Part shown: positions 52,104 to 60,870 of the stretch, in pieces
Layout: each line of letters begins with the position of its first letter
How positions within the stretch are numbered: position 1 is the first letter of the stretch
NCBI RefSeq assembly: GCF_004122145.1
Contig: NZ_SBKQ01000016.1
Span: 1-64,000 of the forward strand
Direction of reading: 5' to 3'
Length of the DNA: 64,000 bases
Source: Flavobacterium piscinae
Lineage (GTDB): Bacteria; Bacteroidota; Bacteroidia; Flavobacteriales; Flavobacteriaceae
Translations under genes and position numbers: made by a program
The notes under the pieces: model-generated
Told to the model about the DNA's origin: nothing
What the model saw: the letters and a program-made list of their open reading frames with translations, nothing else
The model's database searches: none

Positions 52104-52670
52104 CTAGTTTAATTTATAAATATTAATTACTTCAAATCCTTTTTTTATAGGTTGAAGCAAACTATCTTTCTTATTAATTGAATATTTAGTTGTGAAAATA
52201 TTTTCAGTTAAAGATTCTAATTCATTTCTATCTAAATATAATGTATCATTGCTAATTCTATAATCTCCTTGATAAGTACAACTAAAGTCTGCTTGATTAT
52301 ATTTTGCAGCAAAACTACCGTTATTATACAATTTTAAAGTTCCACTTTTTGCTGCTGTAGAAATTGTAATTCCATTTAGTTTTTCAGATGTCCAAAATTT
52401 ATCAGATTCGGTTTCCATTATTAAATAAAAAATAATCAATATTGAAAATGAAATAATTATTGGAATAAAGTCAAATTTTGTCTTATTTTTAATATATCTA
52501 TAAATTTCATTAATAGATGTGATTAATACGATAAGCATTATTAGAACAAGAATCACAATTGAAATAAGGAAATTCATTAAACCACCACAGTAATCACCAA
52601 TAGGAATAATTTGTATGAGTAAAAAAACTCCTAAAACAATTAGAATACCATATAAGATGTTTTTTTTCAT
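52104..52670 (-). CDS. Hypothetical membrane protein
   Basis: The product is 188 aa from ATG 52670; six further codons are open upstream. It has three hydrophobic spans in the first ~90 residues (ILYGILIVLGVFLLIQIIPI, LMNFLISIVILVLIMLIVLI and FIPIIISFSILIIFYLIM), then a soluble C-terminal part (~95-188) with beta-like GTLKLYNNGSFAAKYNQADFSCTYQGDYRISNDTLYLDR. It is unrecognised and markedly AT-rich. It lies between the flavin reductase and monooxygenase genes and, like the 47577 lipoprotein, may be an insertion with no catabolic role. Confidence 0.65.
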   Translation of the reverse strand: MKKNILYGILIVLGVFLLIQIIPIGDYCGGLMNFLISIVILVLIMLIVLITSINEIYRYIKNKTKFDFIPIIISFSILIIFYLIMETESDKFWTSEKLNGITISTAAKSGTLKLYNNGSFAAKYNQADFSCTYQGDYRISNDTLYLDRNELESLTENIFTTKYSINKKDSLLQPIKKGFEVINIYKLN

Positions 52671-52754
52671 TCCTAAAATACTAGCCATAAAGCGAAAATT
52701 TTATTTGTAAATGTGAATTTTCTCCAATTTTTTTAAATCTGTGTTATTAAGATT

Positions 52755-53360
52755 TTAAGCTCTTTTAATCGAAAAAAGTTCACCCAATGTACTATAATTC
52801 GAACCTGCTAAACGAGCTACGGGTTTATATACATCCAAATTAATGCGGTTGTTTTCCATTAAAATGGAATCGTCAATATGTATTATTTTTATTTTACCAA
52901 TCACTATACAAGCACCACCACCGTCATTATTATCCATAAAATAATGATGAATCATTTCGCACTCCAAATGAATCGGACTTTCTTTGACGCGTTTGGGCTG
53001 AATGAAAACAGAGTCGATAGGCGTGAGGTTGGTTAACTCAAATTCATCTACCTCCGAAGGAACTGCAGCTGAAGTAGCATTCATTTGTTCCACGACATCC
53101 ATGGTGACCAAATTCACGACAAATTGACCATTTTGCAATACATTATTCAAGGTGTCTTTGTATTGATTATTATCTCTTCGGGTAGAAAACATCACACAAG
53201 GAGGGTCACTTGAAACCATGTTAAAATAAGAAAAAGGAGCAAGGTTGTTAATTCCGCTATTATCAATGGTTGAAATCCAGCCAATTGGTCTTGGGATGAT
53301 TGTTCCGGTTAATAATTTGTATAAAACAGAAGGATCCGTTTCATCCGTTTTGAATTTCAT
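52755..53360 (-). CDS. Flavin reductase family protein
   Basis: The 201-aa product fits the FMN-binding split-barrel family: LTGTIIPRPIGWISTIDNSGINNLAPFSYFNMVSSDPPCVMFST and VVNLVTMDVVEQMN, with HLECEMIH later. Members reduce flavin with NAD(P)H for a partner monooxygenase or bind flavin themselves. It is the first gene of the block leading to the aryl-CoA monooxygenase, so supplying reduced flavin is plausible, although the FAD monooxygenase half usually uses NAD(P)H itself. Confidence 0.82.
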   Translation of the reverse strand: MKFKTDETDPSVLYKLLTGTIIPRPIGWISTIDNSGINNLAPFSYFNMVSSDPPCVMFSTRRDNNQYKDTLNNVLQNGQFVVNLVTMDVVEQMNATSAAVPSEVDEFELTNLTPIDSVFIQPKRVKESPIHLECEMIHHYFMDNNDGGGACIVIGKIKIIHIDDSILMENNRINLDVYKPVARLAGSNYSTLGELFSIKRA

Positions 53361-53617
53361 ATATTTCGTGTTGTTTCTACAAATTAAAGAAAATCACATG
53401 AATATTCGAACATAAAATGGACTAAAAATTCAACCCATTTTAATGAATCGTATGGAAAATGCTATAATTTGTTGTTTTATTGTATTTTTAATTAAATTAA
53501 AAAGAATGTAATTTTTATCTAATAAAATTAAGTACTTCATAATTTTTTCTAAAATAAATTACAAAATATACTTTTATTTTGTTGCTAAATTAATATATTT
53601 ATGCAAAATTTTTATAT

Positions 53618-54037
53618 ATGGAGATTTTAGCGTGTCCGAAATGTCAAAATAATCAAATCGTTAAAAGCGGCATCATCAAAGATAGACAGCGGTATTTGTG
53701 TAAAAAATGCAATTATTATTTCACGGTCAATAAATTAGGCAAAAAGATAGATAATTATTACGTTACAAAAGCACTTCAGTTGTATTTAGAAGGATTGAGT
53801 TACCGTGAAATTGAACGTATCATCGGGGTTTCACATGTAACAGTGAGTAATTGGGTAAAAGAATTTAAAATCAAAAAACCGGCTCATACCGATTATCATC
53901 CCACTTACAAGATTTATAATCATTTAGAATTAGTTGAATTCTTAAAAAACAAAGACCAACTCAAAGGTGCCGGGATGATTATTACTGAATTAGGTGATAA
54001 ATTTATGCTAATAAAATGGGAGCGTTTCAAAGATTAA
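53618..54037 (+). CDS. IS1/InsA-like zinc-ribbon HTH protein, probably domesticated
   Basis: The 139-aa product has an N-terminal zinc ribbon with Cys6, Cys9, Cys28 and Cys31 (LACPKCQ and YLCKKCNYYF), as in the InsA protein of IS1 and related transposases, then a helix-turn-helix (~56-84, LEGLSYREIERIIGVSHVTVSNWVKEF). A C-terminal ~45-residue domain of unknown kind replaces any DDE catalytic part. No inverted repeats or catalytic ORF flank it. It stands first in the acetate/propionate locus with an AT-rich leader, and I recall a similar gene at this position in other Flavobacteria; a local transcription regulator is the likely role. Confidence 0.8.
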   Translation: MEILACPKCQNNQIVKSGIIKDRQRYLCKKCNYYFTVNKLGKKIDNYYVTKALQLYLEGLSYREIERIIGVSHVTVSNWVKEFKIKKPAHTDYHPTYKIYNHLELVEFLKNKDQLKGAGMIITELGDKFMLIKWERFKD

Positions 54038-54145
54038 CTATAGTAGTTTACAAAAATATATAACTGAATTTTTTTCTTACTTATAAAATTTCAATTTGGT
54101 ACTCCGAAAACAAATTATTCTAACCAAAAAAGAAATTTATTATTT

Positions 54146-55360
54146 ATGAAAAAAGTAGTATTATTAATTATGTCAATCTTTTGTTTTTTTGACGCTTTTT
54201 CGCAAGGTTCACCTGATTACGGGGGAGGAATGAAATTTAACCTTAATGAAGAAGGTTCAAAATACATGCGAGTTATTGCTTGGGGTCAAATGTGGGGTCA
54301 ATACAACGACAATTTACCTGAAGATAAAAAAGCAATTGAGTTTTCAACCCGAAGAGCACGGATTTTAACGTATGCTCAAATTACACCCAAATTCTTGGTG
54401 TTAACACATTTTGGATTAAATTCATTAAATGCTGACAACATGTCTCCAACTGGAAAGGGGGAAAGTTCGCAACTGTTTTTTCATGATTTTTGGGTGCAGT
54501 ACAGTTTAGGTAAAAATCATGCCATAGGTTCCGGATTGCATTACTGGAATGGAATTTCTCGTTTAAACAGTCAAGGTACATTAAATTTAATGACGTTAGA
54601 CAATAATCGTCAATCTTGGTCAACTTTAGGTTTATCCGATCAATTTGCCAGACATCAAGGAGTTTATGTTAAAGGTAGTTTTGGTAAATTTCAATACCGA
54701 GTTTCTATAAACGAATCAATGACAAATAGTTTAGATAGTCGTGTGCTTGCTGATAATGTAAACACAACCATTTATGCCGGAAGAAAAGTTTTAGGTTCAA
54801 AAGAATCAGGAATGAATTATGCCGGTTATTTTGAATATGGATTTTTTGATGCTGAAAGTAATTTTCTGCCATATAGAGTGGGTTCGTATTTAGGAACTAA
54901 AAAAGTTTTTAATATAGGGGCCGGTTTTTTTCTTCATCCAAAAGGAAGTGTTTATAATGATGGTACTTCCAACATTGGGGAAGATGTATCTATTTTTGCT
55001 GTTGATGCTTTTTATGACGCACCAATCGGGGATAAAAAGGGGGCAATTACTGCGTATGCCACCTATCAAAATAATAATTATGGTAAAAACTATTTGTTTA
55101 ATGCCTACGGAACAGGAAGTTTTGTTTATGGTCATGCCGGCTATATGTTTCATTCAGAAAAGTTGACGAAAATACAACCTTATTTATCTTTCGCATCCAA
55201 TAGTTATGACGCTGTAGATGACAGTCGAAATGTTTTTGGATTGGGAACTAATGTATATTTAAACGGACACAATTCTAAACTTACCTTGGAATATAAAAAT
55301 GAAAAATTTGGCGAAAGTAAAACGGGTACAATTACGCTTCAAGCCATGGTTTATTTATAA
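54146..55360 (+). CDS. Outer-membrane porin-like protein
   Basis: The 404-aa product has signal peptide MKKVVLLIMSIFCFFDAFSQ. The rest is beta-barrel-like with alternating aromatic residues and ends in LQAMVYL with a hydrophobic C-terminal strand. Segments such as FSTRRARILTYAQITPKFLVLTHFGLNS and FFHDFWVQYSLGKNHAIGSGLHYWNG recall the phosphate-selective porin O/P type. It may give small carboxylates access to the periplasm for the symporter encoded just downstream. It begins 108 bp after the IS1-like gene and is 26 bp from the DUF4212 gene. Confidence 0.8.
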   Translation: MKKVVLLIMSIFCFFDAFSQGSPDYGGGMKFNLNEEGSKYMRVIAWGQMWGQYNDNLPEDKKAIEFSTRRARILTYAQITPKFLVLTHFGLNSLNADNMSPTGKGESSQLFFHDFWVQYSLGKNHAIGSGLHYWNGISRLNSQGTLNLMTLDNNRQSWSTLGLSDQFARHQGVYVKGSFGKFQYRVSINESMTNSLDSRVLADNVNTTIYAGRKVLGSKESGMNYAGYFEYGFFDAESNFLPYRVGSYLGTKKVFNIGAGFFLHPKGSVYNDGTSNIGEDVSIFAVDAFYDAPIGDKKGAITAYATYQNNNYGKNYLFNAYGTGSFVYGHAGYMFHSEKLTKIQPYLSFASNSYDAVDDSRNVFGLGTNVYLNGHNSKLTLEYKNEKFGESKTGTITLQAMVYL

Positions 55361-55386
55361 TCTAACCTTTAAAAACAAATTTAATT

Positions 55387-55647
55387 ATGAGTAATCAAAA
55401 CAATGCAACTGCTTATTGGAAAGAGAATTTACGTTACCTTCTCATTCTTTTGGCTATTTGGTTCTTCGTTTCTTATGGAGCAGGAATTCTTTTCAAAGAC
55501 GCCTTGAACAATATTAAAATCGGAGGTTTTCCTCTCGGATTTTGGTTTGCACAACAAGGATCAATTTACGTGTTTGTAATTTTAATTTTTGTGTACGTTC
55601 GATTAATGAATAAACTCGATAAAAAATACGGATACGACGAGGAGTAG
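55387..55647 (+). CDS. DUF4212, small subunit of a sodium:solute symporter
   Basis: The 86-aa product has two membrane spans (YLLILLAIWFFVSYGAGILF and FAQQGSIYVFVILIFVYVRLM) and the DUF4212 pattern YWKENLRYLLILL...GFPLGFWFAQQGSIYVF..MNKLDKKYG. It is regularly encoded just before a VC_2705-type symporter, as here, and is thought to form part of that transporter. The 121 bp between this gene and the symporter is filled with two kinds of dispersed repeat. Confidence 0.9.
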   Translation: MSNQNNATAYWKENLRYLLILLAIWFFVSYGAGILFKDALNNIKIGGFPLGFWFAQQGSIYVFVILIFVYVRLMNKLDKKYGYDEE

Positions 55648-55650
55648 TCT

Positions 55651-55751
55651 TCTGTTGTCGGTTATCAGTTATCGGTTGTTAGTAATAAAGCAACCAAAAA
55701 ATAATAAATTCAAATAACTCAGCTGCTCAGTTACTTAGTTACTCAGCAACT
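55651..55751. repeat. Back-to-back dispersed repeats between DUF4212 and symporter
   Basis: 55651-55681 is a reverse-orientation heptamer tract (GTCGGTTATCAGTTATCGG) matching the family at 1061-1163. 55716-55751 is a tract of CTCAG/TTACTTAG units, related in reverse complement to 49714-49750. They lie inside an expected transcription unit. Confidence 0.65.
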
Positions 55752-55768
55752 CTAAAAAAATAAACAAA

Positions 55769-57481
55769 ATGGATGTACAAATTTGGACATATATCATAGT
55801 GGGAGTCACCTTTGCTCTCTATATTGGAATTGCAATCTGGTCTAGAGCCGGTTCAACAAAAGAATTTTATGTTGCCGGTGGTGGTGTTTCACCTTTGGCG
55901 AACGGTATGGCCACAGCAGCCGATTGGATGTCGGCGGCTTCTTTTATCTCAATGGCAGGTATTATTTCCTTTGCCGGATATGACGGGGCGGTTTACTTGA
56001 TGGGGTGGACCGGCGGTTATGTTTTATTAGCGTTATTATTAGCTCCTTACCTCAGAAAATTCGGTAAATTTACTGTGCCGGATTTTATTGGTGACCGTTA
56101 TTACTCTAAAACAGCTCGTTCAGTGGCAGTGTTTTGTGCGTTAATCGTTTCGTTTACCTATGTTGCCGGACAAATGCGTGGAGTAGGCGTAGTATTCTCC
56201 AGGTTTTTGGAAGTGGATATCAATACCGGGGTAATTATTGGGATGGTAATCGTTTTGTTCTATGCCGTATTAGGAGGAATGAAAGGAATCACCTATACAC
56301 AAGTGGCCCAATATTGTGTCTTGATTTTTGCTTTTATGGTTCCGGCCATTTTTATCTCTATACAAATGACAGGCAACCCAATTCCGCAATTAGGAATGGG
56401 AGGAACCGTTGCAGATGGTTCAGGAGCGTATCTATTAGATAAATTAAACGGATTGCAAACAGAATTAGGTTTTGATGAATATACCAGTGGCTCGAAATCA
56501 ATGATTGATGTCTTTGCTATTACCTTAGCTTTAATGGTGGGAACTGCCGGACTGCCACACGTTATTGTTCGTTTCTTCACGGTTAAAAAAGTACGTGACG
56601 CACGTAAATCAGCCGGGTGGGCCTTGTTACTAATAGCGATTCTTTATACAACAGCACCAGCTGTGGCGGTTTTTGCTAAAACCAATTTAATTCAAACCGT
56701 TAGTGATAAAGAGTATAGTTCTATGCCTCAATGGTTTGTGAATTGGGAAAAGACCGGATTGTTAACGTTCGATGACAAAAATGCCGATGGAAAAATTCAA
56801 TATGTTGCCGACAAAGAAGCGAATGAATTAAAAATTGATAACGATATTATGGTTTTGGCCAATCCTGAGATTGCTGATTTGCCTAATTGGGTAATTGCCT
56901 TAGTAGCAGCCGGAGCATTAGCTGCTGCCTTATCAACAGCTGCCGGATTGTTATTAGTTATTTCTTCTTCTGTTTCACATGATTTGATTAAGAAAATGAT
57001 TAACCCAAACATTTCAGAAAAAAGTGAATTGTGGGCGGCACGTGGTTCTGCTGCTGTAGCCGTTTGTATTGCCGGATATTTCGGAATCAATCCTCCGGGA
57101 TTTGTTGCAGCCGTTGTGGCTCTTGCATTTGGTTTAGCTGCAGCCTCCTTTTTTCCGGCGATTATTTTGGGAATTTTTTACAAAAAAATGAATAAAGAAG
57201 GTGCCATCAGCGGGATGGTTGTTGGAATGGCATTGATGATTTTTTATATGCTGAAATTTAAATTCGGTATCTTCGATGGAGGAAAAGAAATGGTAGATGC
57301 TTTAAAACCGGATTGGTGGTTTGGCATTTCACCGGAAGGTTTCGGAACAGTGGCCATGATCGTGAATTTTATTGTAGCTTTGGTTGTAAACAAATTTACA
57401 CCAGAACCGCCGCATGATGTACAAGAAATTGTGGAAAACATCCGCATTCCATCCGGAGCCGGTGAAGCGGTTGACCATTAG
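55769..57481 (+). CDS. Sodium:solute symporter, acetate-permease-like
   Basis: The 570-aa product has 13 or so membrane spans. Early SSF motifs STKEFYVAGGGVSPLANGMATAADWMSAASFISMAG (~27-63) and LPHVIVRFFTVKKVRDARKS (~255-275) are typical of the VC_2705/ActP group. A ~60-residue hydrophilic insert (~315-375) with DKNADGKIQYVADKEAN, resembling a calcium-binding loop (DxNxDGxI), is present. It cotransports a short-chain carboxylate, probably acetate, with Na+, together with DUF4212. Confidence 0.92.
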   Translation: MDVQIWTYIIVGVTFALYIGIAIWSRAGSTKEFYVAGGGVSPLANGMATAADWMSAASFISMAGIISFAGYDGAVYLMGWTGGYVLLALLLAPYLRKFGKFTVPDFIGDRYYSKTARSVAVFCALIVSFTYVAGQMRGVGVVFSRFLEVDINTGVIIGMVIVLFYAVLGGMKGITYTQVAQYCVLIFAFMVPAIFISIQMTGNPIPQLGMGGTVADGSGAYLLDKLNGLQTELGFDEYTSGSKSMIDVFAITLALMVGTAGLPHVIVRFFTVKKVRDARKSAGWALLLIAILYTTAPAVAVFAKTNLIQTVSDKEYSSMPQWFVNWEKTGLLTFDDKNADGKIQYVADKEANELKIDNDIMVLANPEIADLPNWVIALVAAGALAAALSTAAGLLLVISSSVSHDLIKKMINPNISEKSELWAARGSAAVAVCIAGYFGINPPGFVAAVVALAFGLAAASFFPAIILGIFYKKMNKEGAISGMVVGMALMIFYMLKFKFGIFDGGKEMVDALKPDWWFGISPEGFGTVAMIVNFIVALVVNKFTPEPPHDVQEIVENIRIPSGAGEAVDH

Positions 57482-57506
57482 AATATTATAAAGGTTTCAT
57501 CACATG

Positions 57507-57533
57507 CTCTGCTTTTGAATTTCAAGAGCAGAG
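57507..57533 (+). terminator. Intra-operon hairpin after the symporter
   Basis: CTCTGCTTTTGAA (57507-57519) pairs with 57521-57533 in 13 positions including one G-U. No T run follows, so it is more likely an RNA processing or stability element between the symporter and the sensor genes than a full terminator. Confidence 0.45.
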
Positions 57534-57552
57534 TTTGTACATAAATTAATCA

Positions 57553-57747
57553 ATGAAAAAAAGGCATCTACAAAAATTTGTAATTTTGAGTTTGTTACTT
57601 TGGGTGGCATTTAACTTTCCCATTTTACTGCTATTCAATGATTCTGATGCTATAGTTGGCATACCCATCATCTATTTTTATATTTTTTCTATTTGGACAT
57701 TGTCGATTATTATTTCATTTTACTTTTTAAAAAAATACAATGAATAG
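57553..57747 (+). CDS. Small two-span membrane protein
   Basis: Sixty-four residues with a basic start (MKKRHLQK), a first span (FVILSLLLWVAFNFPILLLF), an acidic loop NDSDAIVG and a second span (IPIIYFYIFSIWTLSIIISFYF), ending in KKYNE. It overlaps the start of the symporter-kinase gene by 8 bp, which supports translation and coupling. The function is unknown; its place suggests an accessory subunit of the sensor. Confidence 0.75.
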   Translation: MKKRHLQKFVILSLLLWVAFNFPILLLFNDSDAIVGIPIIYFYIFSIWTLSIIISFYFLKKYNE

Positions 57748-60427
57748 CGGGTATTTATTAGTCATATTATTGCTGTATCTCGGCTTACTTTTCTTTATTG
57801 CTCAATGGGCAGAACGAAAAGGAAGTTCGAAATGGACTAATAATCCCTATGTTTATTCGCTTTCTCTGGCAGTTTATTGTACAACTTGGACGTACTACGG
57901 AAGTATTGGTGTAGCCGCCAATTCAGGTTTGAATTTTATTCCCATTTATCTCGGTCCGGTAATTGCCTTTCCGGCATGGATACTGATTTTAAGAAAAATA
58001 ATTCGTATTTCCCGTGTCAATAAAATTTCCAGTATTGCCGATTTTATCTCCCTTCGTTATGGAAATAGCCGTTTTTTGGGTGCATTAGTAACAATCATTT
58101 CGTTAATAGCCATTTTGCCTTATGTAGGTTTACAACTTAAAGCTATTTCTGAAACATTTCATATTGTAACCAATTCACCTGAATCGACGAATGTTTTTTT
58201 AGATACTTCTACTTATGTTGCGTTAGTATTAGCTCTTTTTGCTTCCTTTTATGGAACGCGTTATGTAGATGCCTCCGAAAAAAGAAAAGGAATTGTAACC
58301 GCTGTAGCAATGGAATCAGTGCTTAAATTATTCTTTTTTATAATTTTAGGTTTGTATGTCACTTTTTTTGTGTTTGATGGTTTTGAATCCATTTATGAAA
58401 AAGCTTCCTTAATGGAACGTTTTCAGGAAAAAAACACCATAAATGGATTGGAAGGAGGAATGAATTGGATGATGCTCATCATATTGTCATTCTTTTCAAT
58501 TTTCCTTTTACCAAGACAATTTCACATGTCAATTGTTGAAAACAATCGCGAAAAACACATTCGAACAGCCATTTGGTTATTTCCGCTTTACTTGTTGCTA
58601 TTTAATGTATTTGTTTACCCGATTGCATGGGGTGGAAATATTCTATTCGAAGGAAAAAATGTTAATCCTGATATGTTTTCGCTTTTGATTCCGCAACTTT
58701 TTGACAATACATTCATGACCGTCTTAGTGTTTTTAGGTGGATTTTCAGCTGCGATTTCAATGATTGTGGTTTCATCGATTACACTTTCTACTATGCTGAG
58801 TAACAATCTTTTAATTCCATATGGTATATTAGGCTCTCTGCAAAAAGATAATCAGGAAAACAATAGCGAACGAATTGTAAAAATTCGAAGGATAGGTATA
58901 TTTTTAATGATTATTTTGGCTTTTATCTATTACCGCTACTTTATCATGGATTTTTCGTTGGTATCGGTTGGAATGATTTCGTTTGTCATTGTGGCACAAT
59001 TAGGTCCTGCCTTTTTTGGAGCTGTCTTTTGGAAGCGAGGTTCTCAAAAAGGTGCTGTTTCCGGAATTATAGTAGGAATGCTTATTTGTTTTTACACCAT
59101 CATGCTTCCATTTTTATTGAGTTCAATTAATCCCGATAGTAAATTTTTTATAGAGGGATTTTTCGGATATACCATATTACAACCTTTTCAACTTTTTGGA
59201 TTGGATTATTTGGATCCCATTCCGCACGCACTTTTTTGGAGTTTACTGTTTAATATATTGGTCTATATGATTGTTTCAGTGAGTTTCAAAGCAAATTATC
59301 GTGAACGTAATTATGCTGAAATGTTTGTGGATATTGACAAATACATCAACAATCACGAAAATGCTTTTGTTTGGAAAGGAACCGCTTATGTGTCTGATAT
59401 TCAAAAAGTATTAAAACGTTTTTTAGGAGAAGAACGAACCAATCGTGCTCTTTCTATCTTCAAAATGAAGTATAACATTGCTCCTGATTATTTGATGGCC
59501 GATGCACGATTAGTAAAGTTTGCGGAGAACTTACTTACCGGTCACATCGGAACTGCTTCTGCTAAAATACTGATAGAGAGTGTAACCAAAGAGGATAAAA
59601 TCAGCTTACCCGAAGTCTTAAAAATTTTAGAAGAATCGAAAGAGAATCTTATCATCAACAAAAAATTAACGGAAACTTCCAATGAATTAAAGGAGCTTTC
59701 TTCTCAACTAAAAAAAGCAAATCAATCATTACTCTTAAAAGACAAACAAAAAGATGAGTTTTTAGATACCGTTACGCATGAATTACGAACACCAATCACT
59801 GCCATTCGTGCTGCGAGCGAGATTTTACATGACGATGATGAAATTCCGGAGGAACTGAAAAAGCAATTTCTTCAAAACATCATCACGGAATCGGATCGAT
59901 TGAATCGTTTGATTGATAAGATTTTAGATTTAGAAAAATTTGAAACCGGAAAACAGAAAATTTATCCTACGCAGGGAAACATTGTTCAGACCATTTCAAA
60001 ATCACTTTCGCCTTTACAACAATTGATTTCCAATAAAAATATTCATGTAGAATTTGATGAAAATCAACCGGCTGTTCTGTTCGACTATGATGAAGAACGA
60101 ATCATCCAAGTAATTACTAACTTAGTTTCCAATGCCATCAAATTTACAAATGAAAAATCCGGCATTATTATCATTACCATTGCCGAAAAAGAGGAAGATT
60201 TGAAAGTAAATGTATTCAATAACGGAAAAGGAGTCAATCCCGAGGATTTAGTATCTATTTTTGACAAGTTTTATCAATCCAACAATCAAAATATCAAAAA
60301 ACCAATCGGAAGTGGTTTAGGATTAGCCATTTGTAAACAAATTATCGAAGCTCATAAAGGCAAGATTTGGGCAGAAAATGTTCAAAATGGCGTAACATTT
60401 TCCTTTACTCTTCCTAAAAAAATATAA
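57740..60427 (+). CDS. Symporter-histidine kinase fusion (CbrA-like sensor)
   Basis: The 895-aa protein has an N-terminal sodium:solute symporter domain with about 13 spans (1-~520; for example SLAVYCTTWTYYGSIGVAANSG and GGFSAAISMIVVSSITLSTMLSN), a linker with a coiled-coil (~630-675), then HisKA with phospho-acceptor His680 in LDTVTHELRTPITAI and HATPase_c with NLVSNAIKFT, NNGKGV and GSGLGLAICKQII. The plan matches CbrA-type sensors that couple substrate passage or binding to signalling. It probably senses acetate or propionate. A response regulator gene begins 5 bp later. Confidence 0.93.
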   Translation: MNSGYLLVILLLYLGLLFFIAQWAERKGSSKWTNNPYVYSLSLAVYCTTWTYYGSIGVAANSGLNFIPIYLGPVIAFPAWILILRKIIRISRVNKISSIADFISLRYGNSRFLGALVTIISLIAILPYVGLQLKAISETFHIVTNSPESTNVFLDTSTYVALVLALFASFYGTRYVDASEKRKGIVTAVAMESVLKLFFFIILGLYVTFFVFDGFESIYEKASLMERFQEKNTINGLEGGMNWMMLIILSFFSIFLLPRQFHMSIVENNREKHIRTAIWLFPLYLLLFNVFVYPIAWGGNILFEGKNVNPDMFSLLIPQLFDNTFMTVLVFLGGFSAAISMIVVSSITLSTMLSNNLLIPYGILGSLQKDNQENNSERIVKIRRIGIFLMIILAFIYYRYFIMDFSLVSVGMISFVIVAQLGPAFFGAVFWKRGSQKGAVSGIIVGMLICFYTIMLPFLLSSINPDSKFFIEGFFGYTILQPFQLFGLDYLDPIPHALFWSLLFNILVYMIVSVSFKANYRERNYAEMFVDIDKYINNHENAFVWKGTAYVSDIQKVLKRFLGEERTNRALSIFKMKYNIAPDYLMADARLVKFAENLLTGHIGTASAKILIESVTKEDKISLPEVLKILEESKENLIINKKLTETSNELKELSSQLKKANQSLLLKDKQKDEFLDTVTHELRTPITAIRAASEILHDDDEIPEELKKQFLQNIITESDRLNRLIDKILDLEKFETGKQKIYPTQGNIVQTISKSLSPLQQLISNKNIHVEFDENQPAVLFDYDEERIIQVITNLVSNAIKFTNEKSGIIIITIAEKEEDLKVNVFNNGKGVNPEDLVSIFDKFYQSNNQNIKKPIGSGLGLAICKQIIEAHKGKIWAENVQNGVTFSFTLPKKI

Positions 60428-60432
60428 TAAAG

Positions 60433-60804
60433 ATGAAAAAGATATTATTAGTAGATGACGAACCCAACATTATCATGTCGTTGGAATATACCTTCAAAAA
60501 GCAAAATTTTGAAGTATTTATCGCTCGTGACGGTCAGGAAGCTCTGGATATTTTGAAAACAGAACAGCCGGATGTAATTATTCTTGACATCATGATGCCC
60601 AATGTAGATGGTTATGCTACGATTGAATCCATTAAAAAGAATGAAAAATTAACCCATTGTAAAGTCATTTTTCTCTCAGCCAAAAACAAAGAAAGTGATA
60701 TTGAAAAAGGAATGCAACTGGGTGCAGATGCCTACATGACCAAACCTTTTTCAATCAAAAAATTGGTGGATCAAGTGAATGAATTACTTGTGTCTAGTGA
60801 TTAG
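60433..60804 (+). CDS. Receiver-only response regulator
   Basis: The 123-aa product is a single REC domain: acidic pair Asp8-Asp9, phospho-acceptor Asp52 in VIILDIMMPNVDGY, Lys in YMTKPFSIKKL near 103. There is no output domain; the stop follows at once. It is 5 bp after the symporter-kinase, its evident partner. Signalling must pass to another protein, either by phosphotransfer or by binding; the IS1-like HTH protein at the start of the locus is one candidate. Confidence 0.92.
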   Translation: MKKILLVDDEPNIIMSLEYTFKKQNFEVFIARDGQEALDILKTEQPDVIILDIMMPNVDGYATIESIKKNEKLTHCKVIFLSAKNKESDIEKGMQLGADAYMTKPFSIKKLVDQVNELLVSSD

Positions 60805-60830
60805 TCCTTAGTTTTTAGTCCATAGTTATA
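60796..60830. repeat. TTAGTCCTTAG-type tandem repeat
   Basis: Three degenerate units around TTAGTCC (GATTAGTCC, TTAGTTTTTAGTCC, ATAGTTATA) straddle the response regulator stop and the region before the ligase gene. It resembles the other text-like repeats. Confidence 0.5.
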
Positions 60831-60870
60831 TGTGAAGAATGATTTACACTATTTTAAACAACACAACAAA

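Noticed and set aside
53618..54037. Possible active IS1-type insertion sequence
   Set aside because: Only the zinc-ribbon/HTH part is present; no DDE transposase frame, terminal inverted repeats or target duplication are seen.
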